Part shown: positions 34,582 to 43,083 of the stretch, piece after piece
How positions within the stretch are numbered: the stretch's first letter is position 1
Layout: each line of letters opens with the position of its first letter
NCBI GenBank assembly: GCA_034436355.1
Contig: DAOTVQ010000016.1
Location: 62,001 to 126,000, forward strand
DNA length: 64,000 nucleotides
Origin: CP2-2F sp034436355
GTDB taxonomy: Bacteria; Chloroflexota; Anaerolineae; Aggregatilineales; UBA2796
Direction: 5' to 3'
The notes under the pieces: model-generated
The model's input: only the letters and a program-made list of their open reading frames with translations
The model's database searches: none
Told to the model about the DNA's origin: nothing
Made by a program: the position numbers and the translations under genes

Positions 34582-35892
34582 TTAACGGCGCACAGCGCGC
34601 ATGATCACGCCCGGTCGTGGCTCTAGGGTGACTGCCATATGCATATGCACATGCGGCTGGAGCAAGGTAAAGCGGTAGCGCTGCACAAGGCGCGCAAGGA
34701 TCACCTTCGCCTCGACCTGGGCAAAGGCTGCGCCGATGCAGTTGCGCGCACCGCCACCAAACGGCAGAAAGCTGTACGGCACAGGTTTTTCTAAGAATCG
34801 ATCAGGGTCAAACTCGGCAGGCTTCTGCCAGTAGGCTGCCATGCGGTGCGTGACGTAGATCGAGTAGGTGACGCGCTCACCTTTGCGGATCAGGTAGCCT
34901 TCGTGCGCTAGGTCTTGGGCGGCAATGCGCGAGCCAAGATGCGCCGGTGGGTAGAGGCGCAGCGTCTCATCAATGAAGCGGTCAAGGTATTTAAGCTGCG
35001 CCAAGTGTTCCATCGTTGGCGCTGAATCGCCTAGCACGCGCTCCACTTCGGCATAGAGCCGCTGGGCTGCCTGTCCATCAGCGCCTAGCATATACATCGC
35101 CCATGCCAGCAAGCCGGTGCTGGTATCATGCCCGGCGATGATCATGGTCAGCATTTGGTCACGGATCATAGCATCATCCACGCCTTCAGCGCTCACCAAA
35201 ATGCCCAGCAAATCGTTGGGTTGCGCGCCCGTTTGCGCTAGATGTGTGCGGCGCAGACGGATGATCTGGTAGAGGTAGTCATCTATGCGGCGCAAGGCAC
35301 GCCGATAGTTCGGACGCGGCACATCTGCCCACAGCACCCACACGCCCGGCGAGATATAACGCAGCGTATGCAGCAGCGCTGCCCAGTAGGGCTGAATGTG
35401 CGGCATGAAATCCACGCTAAAAAGCGTCTCCATCACGATCAGCAGCGCGATCTTACGCACTTCGGGCAGCATGTCGTAGGCTTCCTGCGGCTGCCACTGA
35501 TCAGCGATGCGGTCAGTCGCACGCCACATGGCTTCCACATAGCCAACCAATGCATTGCGGTGCAGGGCGGGATTCATCAGCCGCCGCATTGAGTCGTGCG
35601 TCTCACCATCGGCAACCAGCAGCCCATCGCGCAGCAAACGGGCGATGGGGTCTTTGGGCGCCTTCCACAAGAAGGCTTCGCGTGCTTCCACCAACAACCA
35701 ACGCGCCCACTCCGCGCCGGCGGTCATGATTGGCTTGAAGCTGGGCAAATTAGCGCGAAAGACGTTGCCCAGTTCGGCGTGAAAGACCTCTAAAGCGGGC
35801 AGCGGGCTGCGCGTGCGAAGGATGGTCTGGAGCGCCTTCAGGGCAAGTTTGCCGTTGGGTGTTGGGATTTTAGCGTGCGGTTGTGTGGTCAT
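34582..35892 (-). CDS. Cytochrome P450
   Basis: About 436 residues from ATG 35892. P450 hallmarks: I-helix AGHDTST, the ETLRLYPP segment (ExxR), PERF-like EFDPDRF and the haem loop FLPFGGGARNCIG. There is no membrane anchor, as in soluble bacterial P450s. It would need ferredoxin/reductase partners, which are not adjacent. The substrate is unknown; the overall sequence resembles the CYP families with medium-chain or terpenoid substrates, but this is not decidable here. Confidence 0.92.
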   Translation of the reverse strand: MTTQPHAKIPTPNGKLALKALQTILRTRSPLPALEVFHAELGNVFRANLPSFKPIMTAGAEWARWLLVEAREAFLWKAPKDPIARLLRDGLLVADGETHDSMRRLMNPALHRNALVGYVEAMWRATDRIADQWQPQEAYDMLPEVRKIALLIVMETLFSVDFMPHIQPYWAALLHTLRYISPGVWVLWADVPRPNYRRALRRIDDYLYQIIRLRRTHLAQTGAQPNDLLGILVSAEGVDDAMIRDQMLTMIIAGHDTSTGLLAWAMYMLGADGQAAQRLYAEVERVLGDSAPTMEHLAQLKYLDRFIDETLRLYPPAHLGSRIAAQDLAHEGYLIRKGERVTYSIYVTHRMAAYWQKPAEFDPDRFLEKPVPYSFLPFGGGARNCIGAAFAQVEAKVILARLVQRYRFTLLQPHVHMHMAVTLEPRPGVIMRAVRR

Positions 35893-35957
35893 ACAGGCAA
35901 TTGTAGCGCAAGGCGCGCTGCTTTGCACACGGGCTAAGCTGCGCTACACTGTGCAGC

Positions 35958-37772
35958 ATGACTCGCGTATTGATCTTCGGTTTTGCGCCGCTGCCTTTCG
36001 AGCCATACCGCGTGGCAGGCCCCAGCTTGCGGACGTGGCATTTTATCACGGCGCTGCGTGCAGCAGGGCATGAAATCTGCCTGATTGGTGACCGCATGGC
36101 AGGGCTGTATCCTGAAGATTTGCCGCCGCTGATCACCACCCAACACGAGCGCCTCACCTATCACAGCGTACACGACATCCTGTGGCATGATCCGAAGGCG
36201 CTGCGCCCGCTGATCAACGCCTTTGCGCCTGAGTGCGCGATTGCCGTCACCACGCCCGCCGCCAGCATCGCCGCCCCCAACATTGGCGCTCTGCCCTTGT
36301 GGTGCGATCTGTATGGCAGCATCATGGCAGAGGCGCAGTTAAAGGCGCTGCTCTACGCCGATGATCAGTACCTTGCCCACTTCTGGAATATGGAACGGCT
36401 TGCCCTTGAACGCGCTGATAAGTTCTCCGCCGTCTCGGATCGCCAACAGTGGTCAATCATCGGTGAACTAGGCTTGTGGGGACGCTTGAATCAGTGGACG
36501 AGTGGCTATGAATTTGCGACGACTATCCCAATTGCAAGCGAAGCTGCGCCCTATACGGCAACAGGGCGCTTCATGCGCGGCGTGCGCGTTCCCGAAGATG
36601 CCTTCCTGATCCTCTACAGCGGCGGCTATAACACTTGGACGGATGTGGACACGCTCTTTAGCGCCCTAGAGCAAGTGCTGCAAGCTGATCCGAAGGCGCA
36701 TTTCGTCTCGACGGGCGGCGCAATCTATGGGCATGATGATTTCACCTATCGGCGCTTTGAACGCCTGATCGCGGAATCGGCACAGCGCGAACGCTACCAC
36801 CTCTGCGGCTGGATCGACGCGCAAGACCTGATCAACCTCTACTTGGAGAGCGATGTCGCCGTCAGCACAGATCGCTTTGCCTACGAGACGCTGCTTGGCA
36901 GCCGCACGCGCATTCTGGATTGGCTGCGCGCAGGCTTGCCGTGCGTCTCATCCGATCTGACTGAGCTGGCGCAGAGCGTGGCTGCTTATGGCGCAGGCTT
37001 CACCTACCCGCCGGGAGACGCAGCGGCGCTGGCAAAGTGCCTGCTGGCGTGCGCCGAACCTGAGCGCGCCGCACAAATGCGCCAGAATGCGCGCCGCCTG
37101 CTCACAGAGCGCTATACCTATCAGGCGACGAGTGCTGCGCTCTGTGACTGGGTGGCAGCGCCGCGCCGCGCACCGGATGTCGGGCGGCAGACGCTCAAGT
37201 TGGCGCGTCCTTACCGCACGCTGTGGGTGGAACTGGGCGAAATGCTCCGCACGCGGCGGCTAAACCTGAGCCTAGCGGTCAGGCTGTGGTCACCGGTGGT
37301 GGCGGTGCTGAAGGCAGTTGGCTTGGGCGGTTTGCTGAAAGGGCTTGCTGCACGTGGGCAGCGCGCCTTGCGCTTTGATGTCTCGCCCTATCGGGCAGCG
37401 TGGCAGGTACAGGCTGCGCCGAAGGCAGTGCGTGCCGCGCAGACTTTCACGATCCGTGCTAAAGTGCGGAACATTGGTACGGCGCTGTGGCTGCCGATCA
37501 GCGAGAGCGCCTTCGGCGTGAACATTGCCTACCGTTGGCAATCAGCGGCACACTTTGGCACATGGGAACGGCTGCCACTGCCTGAGCCTGTGCCAAGCGG
37601 CACAGCCACACAGCTTCACCTCGCAATCCGTGCGCCTGAGCAAGCAGGTGATTACGCCTTAGTGCTGGATTTGGTGCGCGAAGGCGTGACGTGGTTTGCC
37701 CAAACGGCGGCTGAGGCAACAGCAGGCGAAGGTGCGCTCCGCCTGCCCATACGTATTGTGGCTGAAAATTAA
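35958..37772 (+). CDS. GT4-type glycosyltransferase with C-terminal NBR1-like Ig domain
   Basis: A 604-residue protein. Residues 1-385 have the GT-B pattern of GT4 enzymes, with AGPSLRTWHFITALRAAGHE near the start and the nucleotide-sugar region LLGSRTRILDWLRAGLPCV. A linker and a basic/hydrophobic segment follow (about 415-470). The last 130 residues, with FTIRAKVRNIGTALWL and a second Trp-rich strand, resemble the four-Trp NBR1-like Ig-fold domain found in bacterial cell-surface proteins. It probably transfers sugar to a surface glycan. It diverges from the P450 gene. Confidence 0.75.
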   Translation: MTRVLIFGFAPLPFEPYRVAGPSLRTWHFITALRAAGHEICLIGDRMAGLYPEDLPPLITTQHERLTYHSVHDILWHDPKALRPLINAFAPECAIAVTTPAASIAAPNIGALPLWCDLYGSIMAEAQLKALLYADDQYLAHFWNMERLALERADKFSAVSDRQQWSIIGELGLWGRLNQWTSGYEFATTIPIASEAAPYTATGRFMRGVRVPEDAFLILYSGGYNTWTDVDTLFSALEQVLQADPKAHFVSTGGAIYGHDDFTYRRFERLIAESAQRERYHLCGWIDAQDLINLYLESDVAVSTDRFAYETLLGSRTRILDWLRAGLPCVSSDLTELAQSVAAYGAGFTYPPGDAAALAKCLLACAEPERAAQMRQNARRLLTERYTYQATSAALCDWVAAPRRAPDVGRQTLKLARPYRTLWVELGEMLRTRRLNLSLAVRLWSPVVAVLKAVGLGGLLKGLAARGQRALRFDVSPYRAAWQVQAAPKAVRAAQTFTIRAKVRNIGTALWLPISESAFGVNIAYRWQSAAHFGTWERLPLPEPVPSGTATQLHLAIRAPEQAGDYALVLDLVREGVTWFAQTAAEATAGEGALRLPIRIVAEN

Positions 37773-38704
37773 CCCTTCACAGCGCCTGCCGTCGTGCCGC
37801 TGGCAATCTGATCTTGCAGCACCAGATATACGATCAGGGTTGGCAACATGCCGATCACGGCGCCGGCGGCAAACAAGCCCCATTGGTTGGCAAAGTTGCT
37901 GCTGACGAAGTTCACATACAAGCCGACCATGAGCGTCCACGTCTCTTTATCGCGCAGCAGCACACGCGCCAATACGAATTCGTTAAAGATGCCCACAAAC
38001 GATAGCACGCCGATCACAATCAGGATTGGGCGCGCCGCCGGCAAGATGATGCGGATATAGGTCTGTAGGATGGTTGCGCCATCCACAAGGGCTGCCTCAT
38101 CCAATTCACGCGGAATCGAGTCGAAGAAGCCTTTCATCAACCAGATGTTGGTGCCCATCGCGCCGCCGATGTAGACCAAGATCAAGCCGCCGGGCGTGTT
38201 GAAGCCGATGAATGGCAGATAGACACCCAACTGTTGCAGCATCAGGAAGATCGAGACCATTGCCAACAGATTTGGGAAGACCTGCACCAGCAGCATGAAC
38301 AACAACAGGTTGCGGCGCCCCTTAAAGTTGAAGCGCGAGAAAGCATAGGCGGCGGGCGCGGTGATCATCACGATGCCGATTGCCGTCACCGAGGCGATCA
38401 ACGTCGAGTTAAGCAGCCAGCGGAAGAACGGATAGCGATCCGGATTGCCCAGCAGATCGGTGTAGTTCTTGAACAGCAGCGCCGGATCGGAAACGTTCGG
38501 GATTAGGCTTTGGCTTGCCATGCTTTGCAGCGGATTAAAGGATGCGCTGACAATCCACAGCACCGGGAAGAGCGCAAAGATGATCAGGATCGTGAGGATG
38601 GCATAGCGCACCAGATTTCGCAATTGGCGGCGCTGCTTAAAGGTCAGCCCGCTGTTACTCGGCGCGCCAAGTGCCGTGCTGGTCGAACGTGATAGGCTAG
38701 ACAT
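37769..38704 (-). CDS. Sugar ABC transporter permease (MalG-like)
   Basis: A 311-residue membrane protein with six hydrophobic segments and the permease EAA loop DEAALVDGATILQTYIRIILP, the site that meets the ATPase. The first 20 residues are cytosolic. It starts at ATG 38704, 8 nt inside the end of the MalF-like gene, so the two are coupled. It forms the channel with MalF for uptake of maltose-type or other oligosaccharides. Confidence 0.93.
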   Translation of the reverse strand: MSSLSRSTSTALGAPSNSGLTFKQRRQLRNLVRYAILTILIIFALFPVLWIVSASFNPLQSMASQSLIPNVSDPALLFKNYTDLLGNPDRYPFFRWLLNSTLIASVTAIGIVMITAPAAYAFSRFNFKGRRNLLLFMLLVQVFPNLLAMVSIFLMLQQLGVYLPFIGFNTPGGLILVYIGGAMGTNIWLMKGFFDSIPRELDEAALVDGATILQTYIRIILPAARPILIVIGVLSFVGIFNEFVLARVLLRDKETWTLMVGLYVNFVSSNFANQWGLFAAGAVIGMLPTLIVYLVLQDQIASGTTAGAVKG

Positions 38705-40313
38705 TGCGAGAGACCTCCTCCCAGCGTCGGGTTAAGCCCATTTGCATGATGGTGACCGTCCCAACGATCACAAAAATCACGATAGAGATAGCAGAGGCAA
38801 AGCCGAAATCTGCGCCGCCTTGCCCAGAGAATGCCACACGGTAGGTATAACTGATCAGGATATCCGTTTGTCCTGCTGGGATGGGCGAATCGGCAATGAC
38901 GGGATTGCCGTCGTTAAAGGCGGCAATCAGCGTGTAGTTGTTGAAATTAAAGGTGAACGAGCTGATCAGCAAGGGCCCGATGGAGACCAGCAGCAGCGGC
39001 ATGGTGATGAAGCGGAACGCCTGAAATTGATTGGCGCCATCCACCTGTGCTGCCTCATACAAATCGGCGGGAATGGCAGCCAAAGCACCACTACAAATCA
39101 GCATGAAGTACGGATAGCCCAGCCACAGGTTCACAATCAGGATGGCAATGCGCGTCAGCGTGCCATCGGCGAACACATTCGGCAAGCCGGGGATGATCTG
39201 GCTGAAGACGCCAAACTGCGGCTGGAACATCCCGCGCCACGTCACCACCGAGATCAGGGCGGGAATGGCATACGGCACGATCAGCATGGTGCGGAAAAAA
39301 CGCCGCCCAACGAATTTACCCTGCATCAGCAGCGCCACCAGCAAGCCTAGTGCGAAGGTGGTTGCCACAGAGGAAAAGGCAAAGACCACCGTCCACATGA
39401 AAATGCTGATCAGCGGACCGCGCAGGGCGGGGCTGTTAAAGAAGCGGTCGAAGTTGGCAAAGCCAATCACAGTGCGGTAGCCGACGCCCGCCGGGAAACC
39501 CTCAATCCTCATGATGAAATCGTTAGGACGCGCCTCTGGGTTGGCGGCAAGCGCAGACTCGTAGGCGGCTTTATCAATGAAGAAGCCGATTGTATCGTTG
39601 CCGACGAAGACCGTCCCCGTTTGCAGGTCGGTGATGGTATCTGTGCTGGAATCATAGCGGTAGCGCGGCGCCAGCACCGCTACAAAATCGCGGGTGACGC
39701 TCAGGCGGTTATCTTCAGGTCCGAACTGTTGGCTGGCGGCTGCCGTCAAAAGGCGGGTGCGTTCAGCGCGTGTGGCACGCCGAAAGCCTTGATAGGTTTC
39801 AGGTATTTCGCCGCTGACGGGCTGTAACTCGCCTTGCCCGATCACAAAAAATGCATTACCGTCACGATCCGTCAACCAGAGCGCATACTCGCCCGCTTCA
39901 TTCAGAAAGGCCTCCCAGCTATAGCGCACACCGGTCTCTGGCACATAGGTGCGGCGCTCCAAAAGCTGCACTGCCTGCACTTTGGTCAGCAAGTGACCAT
40001 CGCCATAGTTGGTGAACGCCACATAGACGGTATACACAATCGGGTAGATGACGCCAAGTGCCAGCAGCGCAAAAGCGGGCGACATCCAACGCAGGGGCTT
40101 AAGCTGCGGGCGCAAATTGATGACATTCACCAAGAGGGTGATCGCGGCGATGGCAACTGCCAGCTCCCAGATGCCATCGTTGATGAGTGAGAAGATAAGC
40201 CATAGCGCGAAGGCATCTACAATCATCAGACCAATGTAGCGAATGATCAGGGTTACAACGCCGGGGATGGCAGGTGTGCCAACGGGTTGCTGCGTAAGGG
40301 TGCCTGTGGTCAT
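38697..40313 (-). CDS. Sugar ABC transporter permease (MalF-like)
   Basis: About 538 residues from ATG 40313. N-terminal hydrophobic segments are followed by a long extracytoplasmic insertion (about residues 100-260), as in MalF P2, then the membrane permease core with the EAA loop YEAAQVDGANQFQAFRFI. A large P2-type loop fits a maltose-type rather than a simple sugar transporter. An in-frame TTG at 40355 exists, but its AAAGGAG lies inside that extension, so the start is not certain. Confidence 0.92.
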   Translation of the reverse strand: MTTGTLTQQPVGTPAIPGVVTLIIRYIGLMIVDAFALWLIFSLINDGIWELAVAIAAITLLVNVINLRPQLKPLRWMSPAFALLALGVIYPIVYTVYVAFTNYGDGHLLTKVQAVQLLERRTYVPETGVRYSWEAFLNEAGEYALWLTDRDGNAFFVIGQGELQPVSGEIPETYQGFRRATRAERTRLLTAAASQQFGPEDNRLSVTRDFVAVLAPRYRYDSSTDTITDLQTGTVFVGNDTIGFFIDKAAYESALAANPEARPNDFIMRIEGFPAGVGYRTVIGFANFDRFFNSPALRGPLISIFMWTVVFAFSSVATTFALGLLVALLMQGKFVGRRFFRTMLIVPYAIPALISVVTWRGMFQPQFGVFSQIIPGLPNVFADGTLTRIAILIVNLWLGYPYFMLICSGALAAIPADLYEAAQVDGANQFQAFRFITMPLLLVSIGPLLISSFTFNFNNYTLIAAFNDGNPVIADSPIPAGQTDILISYTYRVAFSGQGGADFGFASAISIVIFVIVGTVTIMQMGLTRRWEEVSRNV

Positions 40314-40403
40314 AAAACGCGGTAGCGGCGTGATAGCCGCGTCTCCTTTCAGCAAACAAAAAGACTAAGTTACACGACTATTGGCGGCAAGGTCTGCCTA
40401 TGC

Positions 40404-40432
40404 GTAAGGGCGGGAATTTTTCCCGCCCCTAC
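40404..40432. repeat. REP-like palindrome between malE-like and malF-like genes
   Basis: GGGCGGGAA (40408-40416), TTT, then TTCCCGCCC (40420-40428) is a perfect 9-bp stem; the outer bases extend it to 13 bp with one mismatch. It lies in the 148-nt gap between the binding-protein and first permease genes. In E. coli, REP hairpins at this place keep malE mRNA abundant relative to malF; the same job is inferred here. No second copy was noticed in the window. Confidence 0.55.
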
Positions 40433-40461
40433 GACAAGCTGTTGTGAAAGTGCGCTTTAGC

Positions 40462-41691
40462 TTACTTCAGCAGGTTGCGAATCTGCTCAGCGGCGGTCTT
40501 AAAAGCCTCTTCCGCACCGACCTGCTTGTTGGCAACCGCCTCAACCGCGTTGCCCCAAGCCTGCCACACCGAAGACATTTCGGGGATGGCGGGCATCGCC
40601 AAAGCCTCTGCGCCTGCCTTGCCGAAGGCGATCAGATCAGGGTCTTCCAACTTCTCTAGGGCGGGTAGGAAGGCGGATGGACGGTCGAAGCCGAACAGCA
40701 CCATCGGGATGCCCGTGCGCTCCACGCCATCCTTCCCGGTAGCGGTCACTTCAATATCCTCAGCCGCCACAAAGTCTAGCAAGAACGACTTGGCAAGTTC
40801 CTTCTGCTTGCTGAAAGCGTTGATCATGAAGCCCTGCACGCCCAAGAACGGCTTGCCGCCGCCGGGGATAGGGGCAATGGCGTATGGCACGCCGCTCGGG
40901 CGCAGACGGTCGCCCAGCGCCCACGGACCGGTGATGATCATCGCGGCTTCCTTGTTGGTGAAGAGCGTGTGCATCACGTCGTAGTCCACACCGGCGGGCT
41001 GCAAACCAGCAGCGATCATGCCTTCAAACCACTTCAGCGCGGCGATGCTGCCCTCGCTATCAATGCCCAGATCAGCAGCATTGTAGCCAACGCCTTCTTC
41101 ATAGCCGAAGACATAGCCACCGAAGGCGGTCTGGATGGGGAAGAAGTGGTAGGGGTCACCGCTCTGGCGGACGAAGCCATACTTCACGACACCGGAGGCA
41201 ACCAACTCTGCGGAGAGTTTCTGCACTTCTTCAAAGTCGGCAGGCACTTCCTTCACGATCTCGGGATTGTAGACGAAGGCAACGTTCTCGGTGGCATAGG
41301 GCATCCCATAGAGGACGCCTTCGTAGGTGAAGCCGGCGATAGCCGCAGGGGCAAACTTCTCGGTCAGGTCGCCCAAGTCCATTGGCTCAAGCAGACCGTC
41401 CTTGGAGAGTTCGCCGATCCAGTCGTGCGCGCCCACGAAAATATCAGGACCTTCACCGGCGGGCGAAGCAGTCTTGACCTGCGAGCGAATATCGCCGAAG
41501 CCGAGCTGCTGAACTTTCACTTCCACACCAAATTCTTCCTTGAACTTAGCGGCGAGCGCCTCAAGGATTGGTGCGCGAGTGTCATCCGCCCAGATTAGCA
41601 ACGTCGCATCTTGGGCGCGGACATTAAAGGTGCCGAAGGCACTGAAGGCGAAGGCGGCAATCAGAAGAAAGGCAATAATCTTGTTACGCAT
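40462..41691 (-). CDS. Sugar-binding protein of ABC transporter (MalE-like)
   Basis: A 409-residue secreted protein: signal peptide to about residue 26 (FNVRAQD), then the binding-protein fold with LLIWADDTRAPILEALAAKF, DIFVGAHDW, and MIITGPWALGD, typical of maltodextrin-binding proteins. It delivers sugar to the MalF/G-like permease. GAGGG precedes the ATG. Gene order E-F-G and the ATPase elsewhere (11111) is common in Chloroflexi and Firmicutes. Confidence 0.93.
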   Translation of the reverse strand: MRNKIIAFLLIAAFAFSAFGTFNVRAQDATLLIWADDTRAPILEALAAKFKEEFGVEVKVQQLGFGDIRSQVKTASPAGEGPDIFVGAHDWIGELSKDGLLEPMDLGDLTEKFAPAAIAGFTYEGVLYGMPYATENVAFVYNPEIVKEVPADFEEVQKLSAELVASGVVKYGFVRQSGDPYHFFPIQTAFGGYVFGYEEGVGYNAADLGIDSEGSIAALKWFEGMIAAGLQPAGVDYDVMHTLFTNKEAAMIITGPWALGDRLRPSGVPYAIAPIPGGGKPFLGVQGFMINAFSKQKELAKSFLLDFVAAEDIEVTATGKDGVERTGIPMVLFGFDRPSAFLPALEKLEDPDLIAFGKAGAEALAMPAIPEMSSVWQAWGNAVEAVANKQVGAEEAFKTAAEQIRNLLK

Positions 41692-41762
41692 TGGGGAATC
41701 CCTCTTTTTCGGACACTATGTTGGGTGTCGGTTAACGGTGCGTATTTGTCTACGCGCTGCTA

Positions 41763-41790
41763 AATATACCGCGCCTTGCAAAACTTGCAA
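41763..41790 (-). promoter_or_regulatory. Promoter of the malE-like operon with TTGCAA repeats over the -35
   Basis: On the minus strand -35 TTGCAA (41785-41790) and -10 TATATT (41763-41768) are separated by 16 bp. A second TTGCAA (41776-41781) lies 3 bp from the first; because TTGCAA is its own reverse complement, TTGCAA-AAC-TTGCAA is an operator-like palindrome over the -35 and the spacer. A repressor of the LacI type would block RNA polymerase there. The regulator gene is not in the window. Confidence 0.5.
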
Positions 41791-41897
41791 TGGGTAGATT
41801 TAACTTGGGCAAAAGTTCATTTTTTGCACGTTTGTGAAATTCCTAACAAGCGTTTGTTCGCCTTTTCTGCGTTAACAAAGCGCTCATACAAGCGCGC

Positions 41898-41903
41898 TAT
41901 AAT
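41898..41903 (+). promoter_or_regulatory. -10 box for the CobW-like gene
   Basis: TATAAT at 41898-41903, about 46 nt before ATG 41949. TTAACA (41872-41877) is a possible -35 but at 20-bp spacing. I saw no convincing Zur-like palindrome next to it. Confidence 0.4.
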
Positions 41904-41948
41904 AGCTACCAGTGTTCATTTGGCGCCTTTTATGGAGTGCTTCCGCCC

Positions 41949-43022
41949 ATGAGCTTACCAAGACCGCCCACGCCCATTCCACTAACCATTCTTTCAGGCT
42001 TTTTGGGTGCGGGTAAAACAACTTTGCTGAACTATTTGCTGAAGAGTGATCATGGTTTGCGGATCGCTGTTCTGGTCAACGATTTCGGCGCGATCAACAT
42101 TGACGCCCAACTGATCGTTGGTGTGCAAGATGCCGAACAGATCAACCTTGCCAATGGCTGTGTGTGCTGCACCATCCGCGGCGATCTGCTGCGTGCCGCC
42201 CTTCAGCTTGTCGAACGTCCTGATCCGCCTGACTATATCATCATTGAGCCGAGCGGCGTCTCCGACCCTGTCTCGGTCGCGCAGACTTTCCAACTGCCTG
42301 AACTGCGCGATCACATTCGGCTGGATGCCATTGTTGCCGTCGTAGATGCCGAACAGTTTGAGCATCTGGAAGGTGCCAACGCTTATTTGGCGTATGAGCA
42401 GCTAACGGTTGCCGATCTGATCGTGATCAACAAGGCAGACCTCGTGACGCCTGAGCAGATCACCGCCCTGAAACGCAAATGGCTGTATCCAACGGCGCGT
42501 GTGATCGAGACCAGCTTTGGGCGTGTGCCGGTTGACCTGCTGCTGGACACTGGACGCTTTGATCCTGCGCGGCTGGCAGCGCGCACAGCCCGCGATGTGC
42601 ATGTGCATGAATCAGCCGCGCATGGCGATCACGATCCCGATCACCACCCGCATGATCACAGCATGGTTTTTGCGTCCTACAGCTGGCAATCAGCGGCGCC
42701 GCTCTCCCTGAAGGCGCTGCACAAGGCGCTCAAAAAGCTGCCAACAAGCCTCTACCGCGCCAAGGGCTTGCTCTACTTGGCGGATGATCCGACGCGGCGG
42801 GCTGTGCTGCAAGTGGCTGGCACGCGTATCACGCTGACGGCAGACGCGGCATGGGATGGCAGCGCGCCGCAGACGCAGATCGTCGCCATTGGCGCGCCTG
42901 ATTCGTTCGATGCGGCTGCGCTAGATGCGCTCTTTGAAGGCTGCCGCGCTGATCAACAGCCGATCTCGATTGCCGATCAGATTTTGAGTGGTGCGCTGAC
43001 GTGGCTGCGCGGCAAGCGCTGA
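41949..43022 (+). CDS. COG0523/CobW-family metallochaperone GTPase
   Basis: About 357 residues. G1 motif SGFLGAGKTTLL, the metal-binding CxCC in NGCVCCTIRGDL, NKAD (G4) and, near residue 220, a His-rich metal-binding stretch (HVHESAAHGDHDPDHHPHDH). This matches COG0523 GTPases that deliver Zn or Co/Ni to client proteins. ATG 41949 has GGAG upstream; the GTG at 41937 overlaps that site. It is divergent from the malE-like operon. The client cannot be told; a role in Zn supply is the commonest. Confidence 0.9.
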   Translation: MSLPRPPTPIPLTILSGFLGAGKTTLLNYLLKSDHGLRIAVLVNDFGAINIDAQLIVGVQDAEQINLANGCVCCTIRGDLLRAALQLVERPDPPDYIIIEPSGVSDPVSVAQTFQLPELRDHIRLDAIVAVVDAEQFEHLEGANAYLAYEQLTVADLIVINKADLVTPEQITALKRKWLYPTARVIETSFGRVPVDLLLDTGRFDPARLAARTARDVHVHESAAHGDHDPDHHPHDHSMVFASYSWQSAAPLSLKALHKALKKLPTSLYRAKGLLYLADDPTRRAVLQVAGTRITLTADAAWDGSAPQTQIVAIGAPDSFDAAALDALFEGCRADQQPISIADQILSGALTWLRGKR

Positions 43023-43083
43023 GCGCACTTTGTTGTACAATGAAGGCGGCTTTCTTTTCGTTAGGCAGTTGGGAGAGATAAAC

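Noticed and set aside
39621..40190. Plus-strand ORFs in the malF region
   Set aside because: Shadows of the MalF-like gene; no start sites or motifs.
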